Source of the DNA: Bowmanella yangjiangensis
Lineage (GTDB): Bacteria > Pseudomonadota > Gammaproteobacteria > Enterobacterales > Alteromonadaceae
Direction: 5' to 3'
Length of the DNA: 64,000 bases
NCBI RefSeq assembly: GCF_017255015.1
Contig: NZ_JAFKCS010000003.1
Coordinates: 162,014 to 226,013 of the forward strand
Numbering within the stretch: position 1 is the first letter of the stretch; every line of letters starts with the position of its first letter. The notes beneath the pieces are model-generated. The model saw nothing but the letters and a program-made list of their open reading frames with translations. It did no database searches and was not told the DNA's origin. Made by a program: the position numbers and the translations under genes. This document shows, piece by piece, positions 8,294 to 18,204 of the stretch.

Positions 8294-9556
8294 ATGCAAA
8301 CAACTCATCTAACTGAAATACATTTTTCTGACCTGCCGATGCATGCGGACGTGATAAGCGCATTGTCAGCAGCAAACTTTCAACATTGTACACCGATTCA
8401 GGCGTTGAGCCTGCCTCCTTTGCTGGAGGGGCGTGATGTTGCAGGTCAGGCACAAACAGGGACGGGCAAGACAATAGCCTTCCTGACCGCAACTTTCCAC
8501 CATCTATTGACTCATCCTCAGACTGAAAAAGCACAGCCACGGGCCATTATTATGGCACCAACCCGGGAGTTGGCGGTGCAGATTCATAAGGATGCCGAGC
8601 TGCTTAGTAAGCATACCGGAATTAGCCTAGGCCTTATCTATGGGGGCGAAGGTTACCAGAGTCAACGAGAGAGCTTGGAAAAAGGTGTCGATATCATCAT
8701 TGGTACCACGGGGCGGATTATCGATTACTACAAGCAAGGCATTTTTAGTCTGAGTCATATTCAGGTTGCCGTGCTGGATGAAGCAGACAGGATGTTTGAC
8801 CTGGGCTTTATCAAAGATATTCGCTATATGTTCCGTCGCATGCCAGCTCCTTCCGAACGCTTGAGCATGCTGTTCTCTGCCACCTTGTCCATGCGTGTAC
8901 AAGAATTGGCTTACGAACATATGAACAGTCCTGTACATGTCCAGGTAGAGCCAGAGCAAATGACGGCCAGCAGGGTGAAAGAAGAACTATTCTACCCGTC
9001 CAACGACGACAAAATGTTGTTGTTGCTGACACTGCTGGAAGAAGAGTGGCCAGAAAAAGCCATAGTATTTGCCAATACCAAACATAGCTGTGAACACATC
9101 TTCGATTGGTTGCAGGCGGATGGTCATCGCGTTGGCTTGTTAAGTGGCGATGTTCCTCAGCACAAGCGATTACGTATTCTGGATGGCTTTAGTAAAGGCC
9201 AGTTGGATGTGTTAGTGGCTACCGATGTGGCAGCCAGGGGCTTGCATATTGAGAAAGTCACCCACGTATTCAACTACGATCTGCCGGATGATGCCGAAGA
9301 CTATGTACACCGAATCGGTCGTACCGGTCGTGCGGGTAAGAGTGGCCATGCAATTAGTTTTGCTTGCGAAAAATATGCCCTCAATTTGCCTGCCATTGAA
9401 GAATATATACGCCATGCGATTCCGGTAACGGATTATGACCACAGCGCTCTGCTGGAAGATGTAAAAGCGCCGCGCCAGCAATATAAAAAGCGTATGCAAA
9501 GTGGTAAGAACCTGAGCAAAGGCAAGCCCAGGAGCAGAAGCCCAAGGAACCGATGA
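8294..9556 (+). CDS. rhlB: ATP-dependent RNA helicase RhlB
   Basis: A 420-residue DEAD-box helicase, the degradosome helicase that unwinds structured RNA for RNase E. Q motif region ([17 protein letters not shown]), Walker A AQTGTGKT (53-60), PTRELA, DEAD in [16 protein letters not shown] in LFSATL, and the C-terminal [12 protein letters not shown] and [10 protein letters not shown] motifs are all present. The basic tail (KKRMQ...SRSPRNR) is typical. No strong Shine-Dalgarno precedes the ATG. The stop overlaps the gppA start by 4 nt. Confidence 0.96.
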   Translation: MQTTHLTEIHFSDLPMHADVISALSAANFQHCTPIQALSLPPLLEGRDVAGQAQTGTGKTIAFLTATFHHLLTHPQTEKAQPRAIIMAPTRELAVQIHKDAELLSKHTGISLGLIYGGEGYQSQRESLEKGVDIIIGTTGRIIDYYKQGIFSLSHIQVAVLDEADRMFDLGFIKDIRYMFRRMPAPSERLSMLFSATLSMRVQELAYEHMNSPVHVQVEPEQMTASRVKEELFYPSNDDKMLLLLTLLEEEWPEKAIVFANTKHSCEHIFDWLQADGHRVGLLSGDVPQHKRLRILDGFSKGQLDVLVATDVAARGLHIEKVTHVFNYDLPDDAEDYVHRIGRTGRAGKSGHAISFACEKYALNLPAIEEYIRHAIPVTDYDHSALLEDVKAPRQQYKKRMQSGKNLSKGKPRSRSPRNR

Positions 9557-11061
9557 GAGAAGCGCCATTGACTACGCCGGAGTCTCAGCAGTATTACGCT
9601 GCGGTTGATCTCGGCTCGAACAGCTTCCACCTGATGGTGGTTCGGGTAGTTAATGGCTGTATTCATATTGTTGGCAAGGTAAAGCAGAAAGTTCGTTTAG
9701 CGGCGGGATTAGACCCTGAGTTTCAATTGGACGAACTTAGCATGGAGCGAGGCTGGAAATGCCTGGAAGCCTTTGCTGAGCGCTTACAGGATATTCCGGC
9801 TGCCAATATTCGGGTGGTAGCCACCGCCACTTTACGCCTGGCACGTAACGCCGAGCAGTTTATTCATAAAGCCGAGCGTATACTAGGACACCCAATCCAG
9901 GTTATCAGCGGTGAAGAAGAAGCCAAGCAAATCTATCTTGGTGTCGCTTATACCTCTGCAAATCAAGGCAACAGTCTGGTCATTGATATTGGCGGTGCCA
10001 GTACTGAAATTATCCTGGGTAAAGATTTCACGCCCAAGCAGCTCGTCAGTCTGAACATGGGGTGCGTGACCTTTATGGAGCGTTTTTTCCCAAATGGCGA
10101 GCTTAATCAGCAAAATTTTGATGCAGCACAGGATGCCGCCCGGGCACTGCTGTCTCCTGTTGCAGATAAATTCGTTGGATTTGAATGGCGGCAATGTCTG
10201 GGTGCATCTGGCACGCCACAGGCCATTACAGAAATCCTGGTTGCGCAGAATATCAACGATACTATTCGTCAGACTTACCTTGATGATCTGATGCAGCAAT
10301 GCATTGAATCTGGCAATGTCAATCAGCTCGCTATTCATGGTTTATCAGAGGCAAGAAAGCCAGTATTTGCCAGCGGCTTGGCCATTCTTAAGGTGCTTTT
10401 TGAGCAACTTGGTATACAGCAAATGCAAATTGCTGGTGGTGCCCTGCGTGAAGGGCTGCTGTATGGCATGTTGGAGAATATTCACCATAATGATGTGCGC
10501 CAACAGACATTGGATGCAATGATTGAGCGTTTTCATATCGAGGAGGCGCAGGCCCACCGCGTTGCAGAAACGGCATTGATGCTGTTCCGGCAACTTCCTC
10601 ACGACGAGCTCAGTTGCCAGTTAGATGCGGAGGCCGTGTTGTTGGCTGCCGCCAAACTGCATGAAATTGGTCTGCATATCGACTTCAAACATAGTCATCA
10701 ACACGGCAAGTACATACTGTCACACATCAGCATGCCGGGCTTTACCAAGTTGCAGCAAGAATGTATTTGTACGCTAGTCGGAGCTCACCGACAGGAAGTG
10801 GATGGCAATAGCTTTAGCGCGTATCAGCAAGATGTCAGCGCCACGCTTACCCTGTTATGCAAGATTTTGCGTATTGCTCAGGTGCTATGTATTCGCCGCA
10901 AAGACAATCTGTTGCCGACTATAAAAATGCGCCATGATGAGCAAGGGCTTAGCTTGTATTTTCCCGCGGGATGGTTGAAAAAGCATCCGTTGTTAGACGC
11001 CGAACTGGCAAACGAAAAGTGGTTGCAGCATAAGACCGGCTGGTTGTTGAATATTGAGTAA
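9553..11061 (+). CDS. gppA: Guanosine pentaphosphate phosphatase / exopolyphosphatase GppA
   Basis: A 502-residue Ppx/GppA phosphatase that converts pppGpp to ppGpp and can degrade polyphosphate. The N-terminal actin-like fold shows [14 protein letters not shown], the glycine loop DIGGASTEI and the GEEEA segment; the C-terminal half is HD-like helical. GppA rather than Ppx is chosen because of its position directly after rhlB with an ATGA overlap, as in E. coli. Translation is probably coupled to rhlB. Confidence 0.93.
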   Translation: MREAPLTTPESQQYYAAVDLGSNSFHLMVVRVVNGCIHIVGKVKQKVRLAAGLDPEFQLDELSMERGWKCLEAFAERLQDIPAANIRVVATATLRLARNAEQFIHKAERILGHPIQVISGEEEAKQIYLGVAYTSANQGNSLVIDIGGASTEIILGKDFTPKQLVSLNMGCVTFMERFFPNGELNQQNFDAAQDAARALLSPVADKFVGFEWRQCLGASGTPQAITEILVAQNINDTIRQTYLDDLMQQCIESGNVNQLAIHGLSEARKPVFASGLAILKVLFEQLGIQQMQIAGGALREGLLYGMLENIHHNDVRQQTLDAMIERFHIEEAQAHRVAETALMLFRQLPHDELSCQLDAEAVLLAAAKLHEIGLHIDFKHSHQHGKYILSHISMPGFTKLQQECICTLVGAHRQEVDGNSFSAYQQDVSATLTLLCKILRIAQVLCIRRKDNLLPTIKMRHDEQGLSLYFPAGWLKKHPLLDAELANEKWLQHKTGWLLNIE

Positions 11062-11088
11062 AGCCGACATTCGTCGGCTTTACTTATT
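11059..11088. terminator. Terminator between gppA and the M20 gene
   Basis: Stem TAAAGCCGAC / GTCGGCTTTA with ATTC loop; the gppA TAA stop forms the base of the stem. A short T-rich run follows. It is a near-perfect palindrome and could serve both convergent genes. Confidence 0.7.
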
Positions 11089-11092
11089 TGAA

Positions 11093-12376
11093 TTACTTGG
11101 CTTTTTGCATGTAATCAATGGTTAGGTTAGTCAGTAGTTCAACACCCAGTTTCATACCAGATTCATCAATTTTGAACTCCGGAGTATGATGCGCAGGGGC
11201 CTGGTCTTCTGGCAAATCAAGGGGTTTACCCCCAACAAACAGATATAACCCTGGTACTTCTTTCTGGAAGAATGAAAAGTCTTCAGCACCAGTAACGGCT
11301 TTCACTTCTGCTACCTTTCCTTCTCCGGCAGTGCGGTGCAAAGTAGGCAGCATTTTATCCATCAATGCCGGATCGTTATAGGTTATGGGATAGCTGTCAC
11401 CGTAAGGTAAGCTCACCTCTGCTTCAGCTCGCATACTCTGAGCAATATGAGTGGCTTTGCGATGTACCGCAGCATGCAGGGTTTCGCGCATGTCCTGATC
11501 CAATGTACGGATGGTACCTAGCAGTTCAACTTCGTTGGGAATGATATTGGTGCGGTTACCACCATGAATGGCGCCAACGGTAATGACGGCGGCTTCATCA
11601 ATCAGTGGCAGCTCACGGCTAACGATAGTTTGCAGACCCATTACTACTTGTGCTGCGGTGACAACTGGGTCGACACTCAGCCAGGGATAGGCACCGTGGG
11701 CCTGCTTGCCCTTGATGACAATTTTATAGGGGTCAACCGCTGCCATAATGCCGCCGTGGCGATATTCCACCGTCCCCACATCGGTGTTGGAGCTGATATG
11801 CAGACCGAATACGACATCGACGCCTTTCATCACGCCTTCAGCCACCATCAGCTCAGCACCGCCTTTTTCACCCACTGGCGCGCCCTCCTCAGCCGGTTGG
11901 AAAACAAACTTTACCTTACCTGAGAGCTGAGATTTCATATCAGTGAGTATTTTGGCCGCACCCATCAGCATCGCCATGTGCGTGTCATGACCGCAGGCAT
12001 GCATCACGGATACCGGGTTGCCGTTATATTCGCTGGTCGCTTTTGAACGAAAGGGTAAATCATTCTGCTCTTTTACCGGTAGACCATCCATATCCGCGCG
12101 CAGGGCGACCACAGGACCTGGTTTGCCTGAGTCCAGTATGGCCACCACCCCGGTGTGCGCGACCCCGGTTTGTACCTCAAGACCTAATCCTCGTAAGTAC
12201 TTTTCAATATATTTGGCGGTTTCGAATTCCCGGTTGGACAATTCTGGGTGTTGATGAAAGTGCCGGCGCCATTCGATGACCTGAGGTTCTATGTCGCTGG
12301 CCTGCTTGCTTACCTGGTCAGCAGTGGCAAAACTGCTGATGCATAGCAGGGCAATGGCGGATAAGGCGGTTTTCAT
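11093..12376 (-). CDS. Secreted M20 family amidohydrolase/peptidase
   Basis: A 427-residue zinc metallohydrolase of the M20D group (hippurate hydrolase / aminoacylase-like), with a Sec signal peptide MKTALSAIALLCISSFATA, so it acts in the periplasm or outside. Visible motifs: HPELSNREFET, HACGHDTHMAML (metal ligands), QPAEEGAPVGEKGG (catalytic glutamate), HGAYPWLSVDP and GAEDFSFF. The lid domain is present. A GGAG ribosome site precedes ATG 12376. The amide substrate cannot be told from sequence. It is monocistronic and convergent with gppA. Confidence 0.9.
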   Translation of the reverse strand: MKTALSAIALLCISSFATADQVSKQASDIEPQVIEWRRHFHQHPELSNREFETAKYIEKYLRGLGLEVQTGVAHTGVVAILDSGKPGPVVALRADMDGLPVKEQNDLPFRSKATSEYNGNPVSVMHACGHDTHMAMLMGAAKILTDMKSQLSGKVKFVFQPAEEGAPVGEKGGAELMVAEGVMKGVDVVFGLHISSNTDVGTVEYRHGGIMAAVDPYKIVIKGKQAHGAYPWLSVDPVVTAAQVVMGLQTIVSRELPLIDEAAVITVGAIHGGNRTNIIPNEVELLGTIRTLDQDMRETLHAAVHRKATHIAQSMRAEAEVSLPYGDSYPITYNDPALMDKMLPTLHRTAGEGKVAEVKAVTGAEDFSFFQKEVPGLYLFVGGKPLDLPEDQAPAHHTPEFKIDESGMKLGVELLTNLTIDYMQKAK

Positions 12377-12589
12377 TATTATTCTCCTGTTTGTTGTGCT
12401 CCCACTTTAGAGTCACGCAACATATTTGGTCAATGCTGCTGGTCTCGGCTTTTAGTTTAAATATCAACAGCACAAAGAGATAAGTCAGGAAAAATATTCC
12501 CGATATTGGCGTTATTCTTAGAGAAATTGATGATGAAGGTGCTGCTCAGGTTACTGAGCCCAGGAGCGCTTAAAACGTTAGGGAGAAGG

Positions 12590-12619
12590 AAAAGTAGCGG
12601 CAATGGATATTGCCGCTAC
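12590..12619 (-). terminator. Terminator after the nucleoside hydrolase
   Basis: A 10-bp stem GTAGCGGCAA / TTGCCGCTAC with a TGGATA loop at 12594-12619; on the minus strand it is followed by TTTTCC. It ends the ribokinase-nucleoside hydrolase operon. The remaining 210 nt towards 12376 contains no gene I can support. Confidence 0.65.
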
Positions 12620-12628
12620 ACAATGAGA

Positions 12629-13573
12629 TCAGGCGCTGAGTCGACCTGTGACTAAATCCAGTAATGCCTGGGAGCGGACCTTTATACAGGCCTTCTGCTG
12701 TGGCAAATTTTCCCAGCCAGGGTAAGGGAAATGTCTCTGTCCTGGCGCCAGGGTCGTTTGGCCAATCGCTAGACCATCTGTCACTACCCGAATACGACCT
12801 TCTTCCATCTCGAACAATGTCGGGTCGAGCAGATAAGCGATGGTTGATGGGTCGTGAACCATACAGCCAGCAATACCCAGTGTTTGCTGATAAAAGTCGA
12901 TATAAAAGCTGCAAGCCTGGCGCAGAAACTCGCCTTGGCGAGGATTTTTTTCCGCGATCTTCTGCATATCGTCTTGCTTAAGTAGCACCTGACTAGTGAC
13001 ATCCAGACCAATCATCACTACCGGCCATTCAGCAGCAAAGACTTTATCCGCTGCATGGGGGTCGCCCATAATATTGGCTTCTGCAACAGGGGACACATTA
13101 CCGCAGTGGTGAATAGTGCCGCCCATTAGCACCACTTCTTTAACCAAGGCTGCTACATCGGGGGCTTTTTCCAGTACCCGGGCAATGTTAGTTAGTGGGC
13201 CCAAGGGTACCAGGGTGATCTCACCTGGATGTTTGCGCACCTGTTCGATAATGAAATCCACCGCGGACTGACTCTGCGCCTGCTTGCTGGATTTCGGCCA
13301 GTTGATATTGCCAAAGCCATCGTCACCATGCACAAAATCGGCATAAGGCGCAGGCGTGCGTGTCATAGGCACGGCTTCACCTTTGTATACCGGGATGTCA
13401 TAAGATGCAAAGTCACTCAGGATCAGCGCATTGGTAGTGGCTTGTTCAACGGACACGTTACCAAAAATGGTGGTCAGACCCAGTACGTCCAGCTCGGGAG
13501 AATTGACTGCCATAATGATGGCTAGCGCGTCATCCACACCGGGATCGGTATCTATGATTATCTTTCTGCTCAT
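12629..13573 (-). CDS. Inosine/uridine-preferring nucleoside hydrolase
   Basis: A 314-residue calcium-dependent N-ribohydrolase releasing base and ribose from nucleosides. The family motif DTDPGVDDA is at residues 8-16; further conserved blocks are LGLTTIFGNV, LGPLTNIA, LMGGTI and the MVHDPSTIAYLLDP histidine region. It is cytoplasmic (no signal). It lies 43 nt downstream of a ribokinase gene on the same strand, so the ribose released can be phosphorylated by its neighbour. Whether it prefers purines or pyrimidines (RihA, B or C type) is not decided. Confidence 0.92.
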   Translation of the reverse strand: MSRKIIIDTDPGVDDALAIIMAVNSPELDVLGLTTIFGNVSVEQATTNALILSDFASYDIPVYKGEAVPMTRTPAPYADFVHGDDGFGNINWPKSSKQAQSQSAVDFIIEQVRKHPGEITLVPLGPLTNIARVLEKAPDVAALVKEVVLMGGTIHHCGNVSPVAEANIMGDPHAADKVFAAEWPVVMIGLDVTSQVLLKQDDMQKIAEKNPRQGEFLRQACSFYIDFYQQTLGIAGCMVHDPSTIAYLLDPTLFEMEEGRIRVVTDGLAIGQTTLAPGQRHFPYPGWENLPQQKACIKVRSQALLDLVTGRLSA

Positions 13574-13616
13574 GGAATTTCCTTAAATTTGTTCAGTAGG
13601 GTGCAATGCGGCAGTT

Positions 13617-14510
13617 TCAGGACTGTGTCGCCAGGAAGTCTGTAACCTCCTGCTGCACTGGTATAGAAGGAATTGCCCCGGCTCGGGTTACTGCAATGGC
13701 GGCGGCGGCACTGGCTTGGCGTAATGCTTCGGCAACAGGCTGTCCGGCGCTGATATTGGCCAGGAAGTAGCCGATAAAAGTATCGCCCGCAGCGGTAGTG
13801 TCTACTGCGTCAACCTTAAACGCCTTAACTTGGTGACGCTGAGAACCCTGGCAATGGCATGCTCCTGCTGATCCTAAGGTGATCAACAACGCCAGATTCG
13901 GTGCCATACGTTGCATTTGTGCAATTGCTGCGTCCAAATCGTCGGTGCCGGTTAGGTCTTGCGCCTCTATTTGGTTAACGATAAGCAGGTCGAGCGTATC
14001 CAACAACCTGAGGGTTAATTCTCTGTCCATGGGGGCCGGGTTAAAAGCGACTCGCATGCCTTTTTGCTTGGCTAACTCGGCGCTTTCAACAATCAGATTG
14101 GTCTCATTTTGCATCAGCAACCAATCCTGAGGTCCAGCGATTTGCAATTGCGCGGCTATCCACTGCATTTGCTGAGCGCGGTTTGCCCCTGCATGCAGAA
14201 TAATGGCGTTCTCACCCTGCTCATCAATTTGGATCAAGGCATGGCCTGTCGCTTCTTGCTGGTGTTCGCTGATACCTGAGATATCAACGCCTAATTCTCT
14301 TAATTTTGCCGGGGCTGAATCGTTCAGGCCCACGCTGCCGATATGTACGATAGATGCACCGGCTTTGGCGGCCGCAACGGACTGGTTTGCACCTTTTCCG
14401 CCTAAATGTAATTGGTAAGAACTGGACATCAGGGTTTCACCGGGGCGGACAAAGTGTGACACCCGGTAGCAGTGATCCCAATTGATGGAACCCAGATTGT
14501 AAATGCTCAT
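13617..14510 (-). CDS. rbsK: Ribokinase (PfkB family)
   Basis: A 297-residue carbohydrate kinase, ATP + ribose to ribose 5-phosphate. It shows GGKGANQSVAAAKAGA near residue 38, NPAP at 157-160, and the catalytic anion-hole motif DTTAAGDTFIGYF with Asp243. It is the first gene of a two-gene minus-strand operon with the nucleoside hydrolase, pointing to nucleoside-derived ribose as its substrate rather than free ribose uptake; no rbs transporter genes are nearby. The symbol is given by family; another pentose or nucleoside kinase function is possible. Confidence 0.85.
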   Translation of the reverse strand: MSIYNLGSINWDHCYRVSHFVRPGETLMSSSYQLHLGGKGANQSVAAAKAGASIVHIGSVGLNDSAPAKLRELGVDISGISEHQQEATGHALIQIDEQGENAIILHAGANRAQQMQWIAAQLQIAGPQDWLLMQNETNLIVESAELAKQKGMRVAFNPAPMDRELTLRLLDTLDLLIVNQIEAQDLTGTDDLDAAIAQMQRMAPNLALLITLGSAGACHCQGSQRHQVKAFKVDAVDTTAAGDTFIGYFLANISAGQPVAEALRQASAAAAIAVTRAGAIPSIPVQQEVTDFLATQS

Positions 14511-14772
14511 GGTTTTTACCCATATGACTTAGAAAGCACAATCTACCAGCGAAATGCGTCAATACCAACGACAAAAGGCGGATAACTGGTGTAATTGGCT
14601 GTGTATTAAGCGGTGTTCTGCCAGCGTTGAAATCGGCAAGCGATCTAGTCTTCTTTTTCTTTCGCTAAACGTTGAAGGACATGGCGAGCCAGTTTCAAAA
14701 CCGCAATGGAAGGGGAGGTCGCACAGATTTTGGGGGAAAGCGGGTTCCCCCCAAGACGTGCTCACTTAGCGA

Positions 14773-16923
14773 TCAGAATCGATATTTCAGGTTGGCTGTA
14801 ATACTGCGCTGTGCGCCATAGAAACAATCCCCCCTGGCCAGACAAGAGGTTAATACGGTTTTATCTGTCAGGTTGTTGGCATGCAGACTAAGACTGTATT
14901 TTTCGAAATCATAACCAATCATGGCGTCAAACAGCGTGTAGCTTGGGGTTAGCAAAGGCTCATTAAGCACCAAACCATTTTGCTCAACATAAGCGCTGCC
15001 GTCTGATGTATTACCTACGAAACGTATGCCAGCGCCGAGTTTAAAGCCTTGCCATTGCTCTGGACGCCAGGTTGCCCACAAGGACGCCTGGTGATCAGGA
15101 GTGGCTGAAATAGTGGCACCCAACTCGCCTAATTTGTGACTTTTTGACACTTCAGCATCTGTGTAGGCATAGCTGGCGTAAATATCTAGTTCATCCCAAG
15201 CCAATTGCGCTTCCAGCTCTACTCCTTTTACTTCGACTTCACCTTGTTGCACCTGCCCATTGGGATCGATGATGTTGGCTTCATTGCGCTGTTCTGCGGT
15301 CAGAGAGGTGGTTCGGTTTTGCTCCTTAATCTGATACAGCGATGCGGTTAGTAAATGCTCGGTGCCGGCCGGCTGATACTTCAGACCTGTCTCCCACTGA
15401 CGGCCCTGTAGCGGCACAAATGCATGACCATAGGCATCATTGCCGAGTAGCGGTGAAAAAGACTCGCTGTAACTGATGTAGGGCGAGATTCCGTTGTCAA
15501 ACAAATACATCAGTCCCAGGCGACCAGTAGTAGCATACTGATAGTCGGAGTTGCCTGACTGAGGTGAAGTGATGGCTTTGTCACGTCGTAAAGCAGCAGA
15601 GACCAACCATTTATCCGCAATTTTCATGTTGTCCTGAACATACAATCCCAACTGATAGTTCTTGCTAAATGGACCGTCATTTAGTTGGTCTGTGTCTGGC
15701 AAATTTGTGACGTTACCGTATTCCGGTGCGTATAAATCCAGTGGGCCGCCTCCGCCAGCAATATACAATTGGTCGGCGTCTGTTTTGGCGTGCTGGTAGT
15801 TCAGCCCCAAGACAACCTGATGCTCGATGTTGCCTGTGTAAAACCAGCCATGCAGTTGCATATCGCTGGTCACCGAGATAGCGCTGTTATCCGACATGGA
15901 GATAGAGCGAATGACGGTACGGTTGTCGTCCTGAAATACCGGCGGCCAGGCGTACATAGTGCGGTAGTCTGCGTGACTGTCACTGTATCTGGAGGCAAGA
16001 CGTAAGCGCCAGTCCTGATTCAGGTCGTGCTCAATAATGGCGGTGACTGACTGTTGTTCCGTGTCGTAGCGGTCGAATCCAGGCTCTGACACAAAGCGAT
16101 GACTGGGTATCTGGCCAAACTCGTTGTCCAGTAATGTGCCCTGGTGGGGGAAAAACTGGGTACTTGAACCGGATTCATTCTTTTGCCAGTTGCCGAGCAA
16201 CGTCAGCTTGGTTTGGTCGGTGGCCTGCCAGCTAACTGAGGGGGCGAAGATCAGACTGTTATCGTCGACATAATCGGTTTGTGTATCGCTGTCGCGCCAA
16301 ACACCAATAACTCTGCCTAGCAACGCTTCGTCATCGGTTAACGAGCCGGTGAAGTCCAAAGCCGCCTGCTTGCGGTTATGGTTACCCATTTGCGCCCAGA
16401 ATTCCCCTTGTGTTTCGGGCTGTGGGCGTTTACTGACAAGGTTAACGATACCGCCGGTGGAACCTTGACCATAAAGTACTGAAGAGGGGCCCTTGAGTAT
16501 TTCTATTTGGCTGAGCGAGAACGGATTGAGTCTGACGTTATTGTAGTAACCAAAAATAGCGCGTAAGCCATCGATATATTGAACCGGTGCAGTGGCGCGA
16601 ATTTGTGCCCAATCACCTCGCGTGTCTACCCCATAAGGACCGTTATACAGACCTGCCACATACCCCATGGCATCCTGAATGGTATAGGCGCCTAAATCAT
16701 CCAAACGTTCGGGGGTGAGTACTGACACAGACAGCGGCGTTTCAATAATGGGCGTATCAGATTTTGCACCCGTTGCACTGACATAAGAAATCAGACCGCG
16801 TTTGCTTTTAACCGTGATGGTTTCGACCTCTTTTTCCCGGCTTGATTGAGGCTCTTCCGCTGCGTATAGAAAAGAAGGAAGTGCAGCCATTACTAAGGCC
16901 GTTGATAGTCTGTTCAGTTTCAT
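14773..16923 (-). CDS. TonB-dependent siderophore receptor
   Basis: A 716-residue outer-membrane receptor of the FhuA/FpvA type. It has a signal peptide (to about residue 21), a TonB-box-like ETITVKS, a plug domain (TPIIETPLSVSVLTPERL, ...LKGPSSVLYGQGSTGGIVNLVSKRP), and a long beta-barrel ending in an aromatic residue (NLKYRF). The ligand is not identifiable, but plug sequence and the divergent PepSY gene suggest a ferric siderophore. Two Fur-box-like sites lie in the 123-bp gap to the divergent gene. The 260-bp region downstream has a GC-rich hairpin (14731-14752) without a U-tract. Confidence 0.93.
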   Translation of the reverse strand: MKLNRLSTALVMAALPSFLYAAEEPQSSREKEVETITVKSKRGLISYVSATGAKSDTPIIETPLSVSVLTPERLDDLGAYTIQDAMGYVAGLYNGPYGVDTRGDWAQIRATAPVQYIDGLRAIFGYYNNVRLNPFSLSQIEILKGPSSVLYGQGSTGGIVNLVSKRPQPETQGEFWAQMGNHNRKQAALDFTGSLTDDEALLGRVIGVWRDSDTQTDYVDDNSLIFAPSVSWQATDQTKLTLLGNWQKNESGSSTQFFPHQGTLLDNEFGQIPSHRFVSEPGFDRYDTEQQSVTAIIEHDLNQDWRLRLASRYSDSHADYRTMYAWPPVFQDDNRTVIRSISMSDNSAISVTSDMQLHGWFYTGNIEHQVVLGLNYQHAKTDADQLYIAGGGGPLDLYAPEYGNVTNLPDTDQLNDGPFSKNYQLGLYVQDNMKIADKWLVSAALRRDKAITSPQSGNSDYQYATTGRLGLMYLFDNGISPYISYSESFSPLLGNDAYGHAFVPLQGRQWETGLKYQPAGTEHLLTASLYQIKEQNRTTSLTAEQRNEANIIDPNGQVQQGEVEVKGVELEAQLAWDELDIYASYAYTDAEVSKSHKLGELGATISATPDHQASLWATWRPEQWQGFKLGAGIRFVGNTSDGSAYVEQNGLVLNEPLLTPSYTLFDAMIGYDFEKYSLSLHANNLTDKTVLTSCLARGDCFYGAQRSITANLKYRF

Positions 16924-16960
16924 GTGTTGTCCCGGTTATGAAAAGCGCACACATTCTATT

Positions 16961-16975
16961 TGAAAATCACTCTCA
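16961..16975. promoter_or_regulatory. Fur-box-like site near the receptor start
   Basis: TGAAAATCACTCTCA fits the 7-1-7 Fur model (TGATAAT, one base, ATTATCA) at 11 of 14 positions by eye. It ends 38 nt from the receptor start codon on the minus strand, where it could block its promoter when iron is plentiful. Confidence 0.55.
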
Positions 16976-16987
16976 TTTAAATGCTAT

Positions 16988-17002
16988 TGATAGCAATTAT
17001 CA
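16988..17002. promoter_or_regulatory. Fur-box-like site upstream of the PepSY gene
   Basis: TGATAGCAATTATCA fits the 7-1-7 Fur model at 12 of 14 positions, with an intact ATTATCA half. It lies 45 nt upstream of the preferred PepSY start at 17047 and speaks against the longer frame starting at 16981, which would run through the operator. Confidence 0.65.
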
Positions 17003-17046
17003 TTTGGTTTAATGTTGCTGGCATAACTCAATCCCGAGACTATGGA

Positions 17047-18204
17047 ATGTTGAAGCTTAGCAACCGCTTCTGGTTTGTTTTACATGGCTGGCTGTCGTTA
17101 CCAATATGGCTGGTGTTTTGTTTTGTTTGTCTGACCGGCACTATCGCCGTATTCAGCCATGAGCTGACCTGGCTGACTAACTCCGCGGCGCGTGCTAATA
17201 ATCCAGACAACGTACCGGCTCTGTCAGCCGCAGTATTAGTGGAAAAAGTTCAGCAGGCTTACCCAACTGCCGATGTAGGCACTGTGATGGTATTTGAACC
17301 TTATCTGGTCAACGCAGTGGTGTTTACCGACCATGACAAGCCCCAAGCCATTGCCTACGTCAACCAATACAGCGGCGAAATCCAGTCTGTGGAACAGGGC
17401 ATTACCTTTATTGGATTTATGCGGGCGCTGCACGGTTGGCTGATGTTCCCCTGGCATGGTTCCTACAGTATCGGCTATTACCTGGTTAGCGGCATGGCGG
17501 TGTTGATGCTGGGATCACTGATCACCGGGCTGGTGGTCTACAAACATTTCTGGCGCGCTTTTACCCAGCCTAAAATAAGGACCCAACAAGGCCAGCGCAC
17601 TTTGCTGGCCGATTTACATCGCCTGGCCGGGGTCTGGTCCATCTGGTTTTTGCTGGTTATGAGCCTGACCGGCCTGTGGTATCTGATTCAGGCAATCTTC
17701 TGGCATGCTGATATCGATATTGAACCGCATCCGCCGTTAGTGAATGTTGCGCAACTGCCTGCCCCAGGCAGTGAGGATCTGGCCCGGCCGGTTAGCTTTG
17801 CACAGGCGCTGGAGAAGGTTCAGCAGCTTTATCCTGACTTCAAACCCGCGTATTTACACTTGCCTGAACATAACCGTGATATGTATATCCTCAGCGGCGG
17901 CGGTGACCATGTGTTTTATGACCAATATGCCTATCGGGCCAGTATTAATCCTTGGACGGGGGAGGTGGCTTCCAGCCGCTCACCTGAGCAAATGACAGTG
18001 CTGCAAACCCTCACCTACATTGCTGATCCGCTGCATTACGGCACCATTGGCGGTATCTGGACCAAGATAATCTGGTTTGTGTTTGGCTTGGTGCTGACAG
18101 GTATGTCTATAACCGGCTTTATGATGTGGGGACTCCGTACTTTTAAAGGCGCTGCCAAAGTGCGTAAGGCCGTGGATATCGATGAACTGGGGGAGACAGT
18201 CTGA
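17047..18204 (+). CDS. PepSY-associated TM protein (siderophore-iron reductase-like)
   Basis: A 385-residue inner-membrane protein of the PepSY_TM family. Members include periplasmic ferric-siderophore reductases such as FpvG of pyoverdine uptake. Four membrane segments can be seen: after FWFVLHGWLSLPIWLVF, the GYYLVSGMAVLMLGSLITGLVVY helix, the WSIWFLLVMSLTGLWYLI helix, and the C-terminal IIWFVFGLVLTGMSITGFM, with conserved helix histidines (LHGWL, LHRLAG, ADPLHYG) that could bind heme. The frame is open to 16981, but homologous start and Fur site favour 17047. It overlaps the next gene by one base. Confidence 0.85.
   Translation: MLKLSNRFWFVLHGWLSLPIWLVFCFVCLTGTIAVFSHELTWLTNSAARANNPDNVPALSAAVLVEKVQQAYPTADVGTVMVFEPYLVNAVVFTDHDKPQAIAYVNQYSGEIQSVEQGITFIGFMRALHGWLMFPWHGSYSIGYYLVSGMAVLMLGSLITGLVVYKHFWRAFTQPKIRTQQGQRTLLADLHRLAGVWSIWFLLVMSLTGLWYLIQAIFWHADIDIEPHPPLVNVAQLPAPGSEDLARPVSFAQALEKVQQLYPDFKPAYLHLPEHNRDMYILSGGGDHVFYDQYAYRASINPWTGEVASSRSPEQMTVLQTLTYIADPLHYGTIGGIWTKIIWFVFGLVLTGMSITGFMMWGLRTFKGAAKVRKAVDIDELGETV

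Noticed and set aside
14731-14752. Hairpin downstream of the TonB receptor as intrinsic terminator
   Set aside because: The stem GGGGGAA / TTCCCCC is strong but no U-tract follows on either strand.
16981-17046. N-terminal extension of the PepSY protein from ATG 16981
   Set aside because: It would run through the best Fur-like box and lacks a ribosome site; the family N-terminus begins at MLKLSNRFW.
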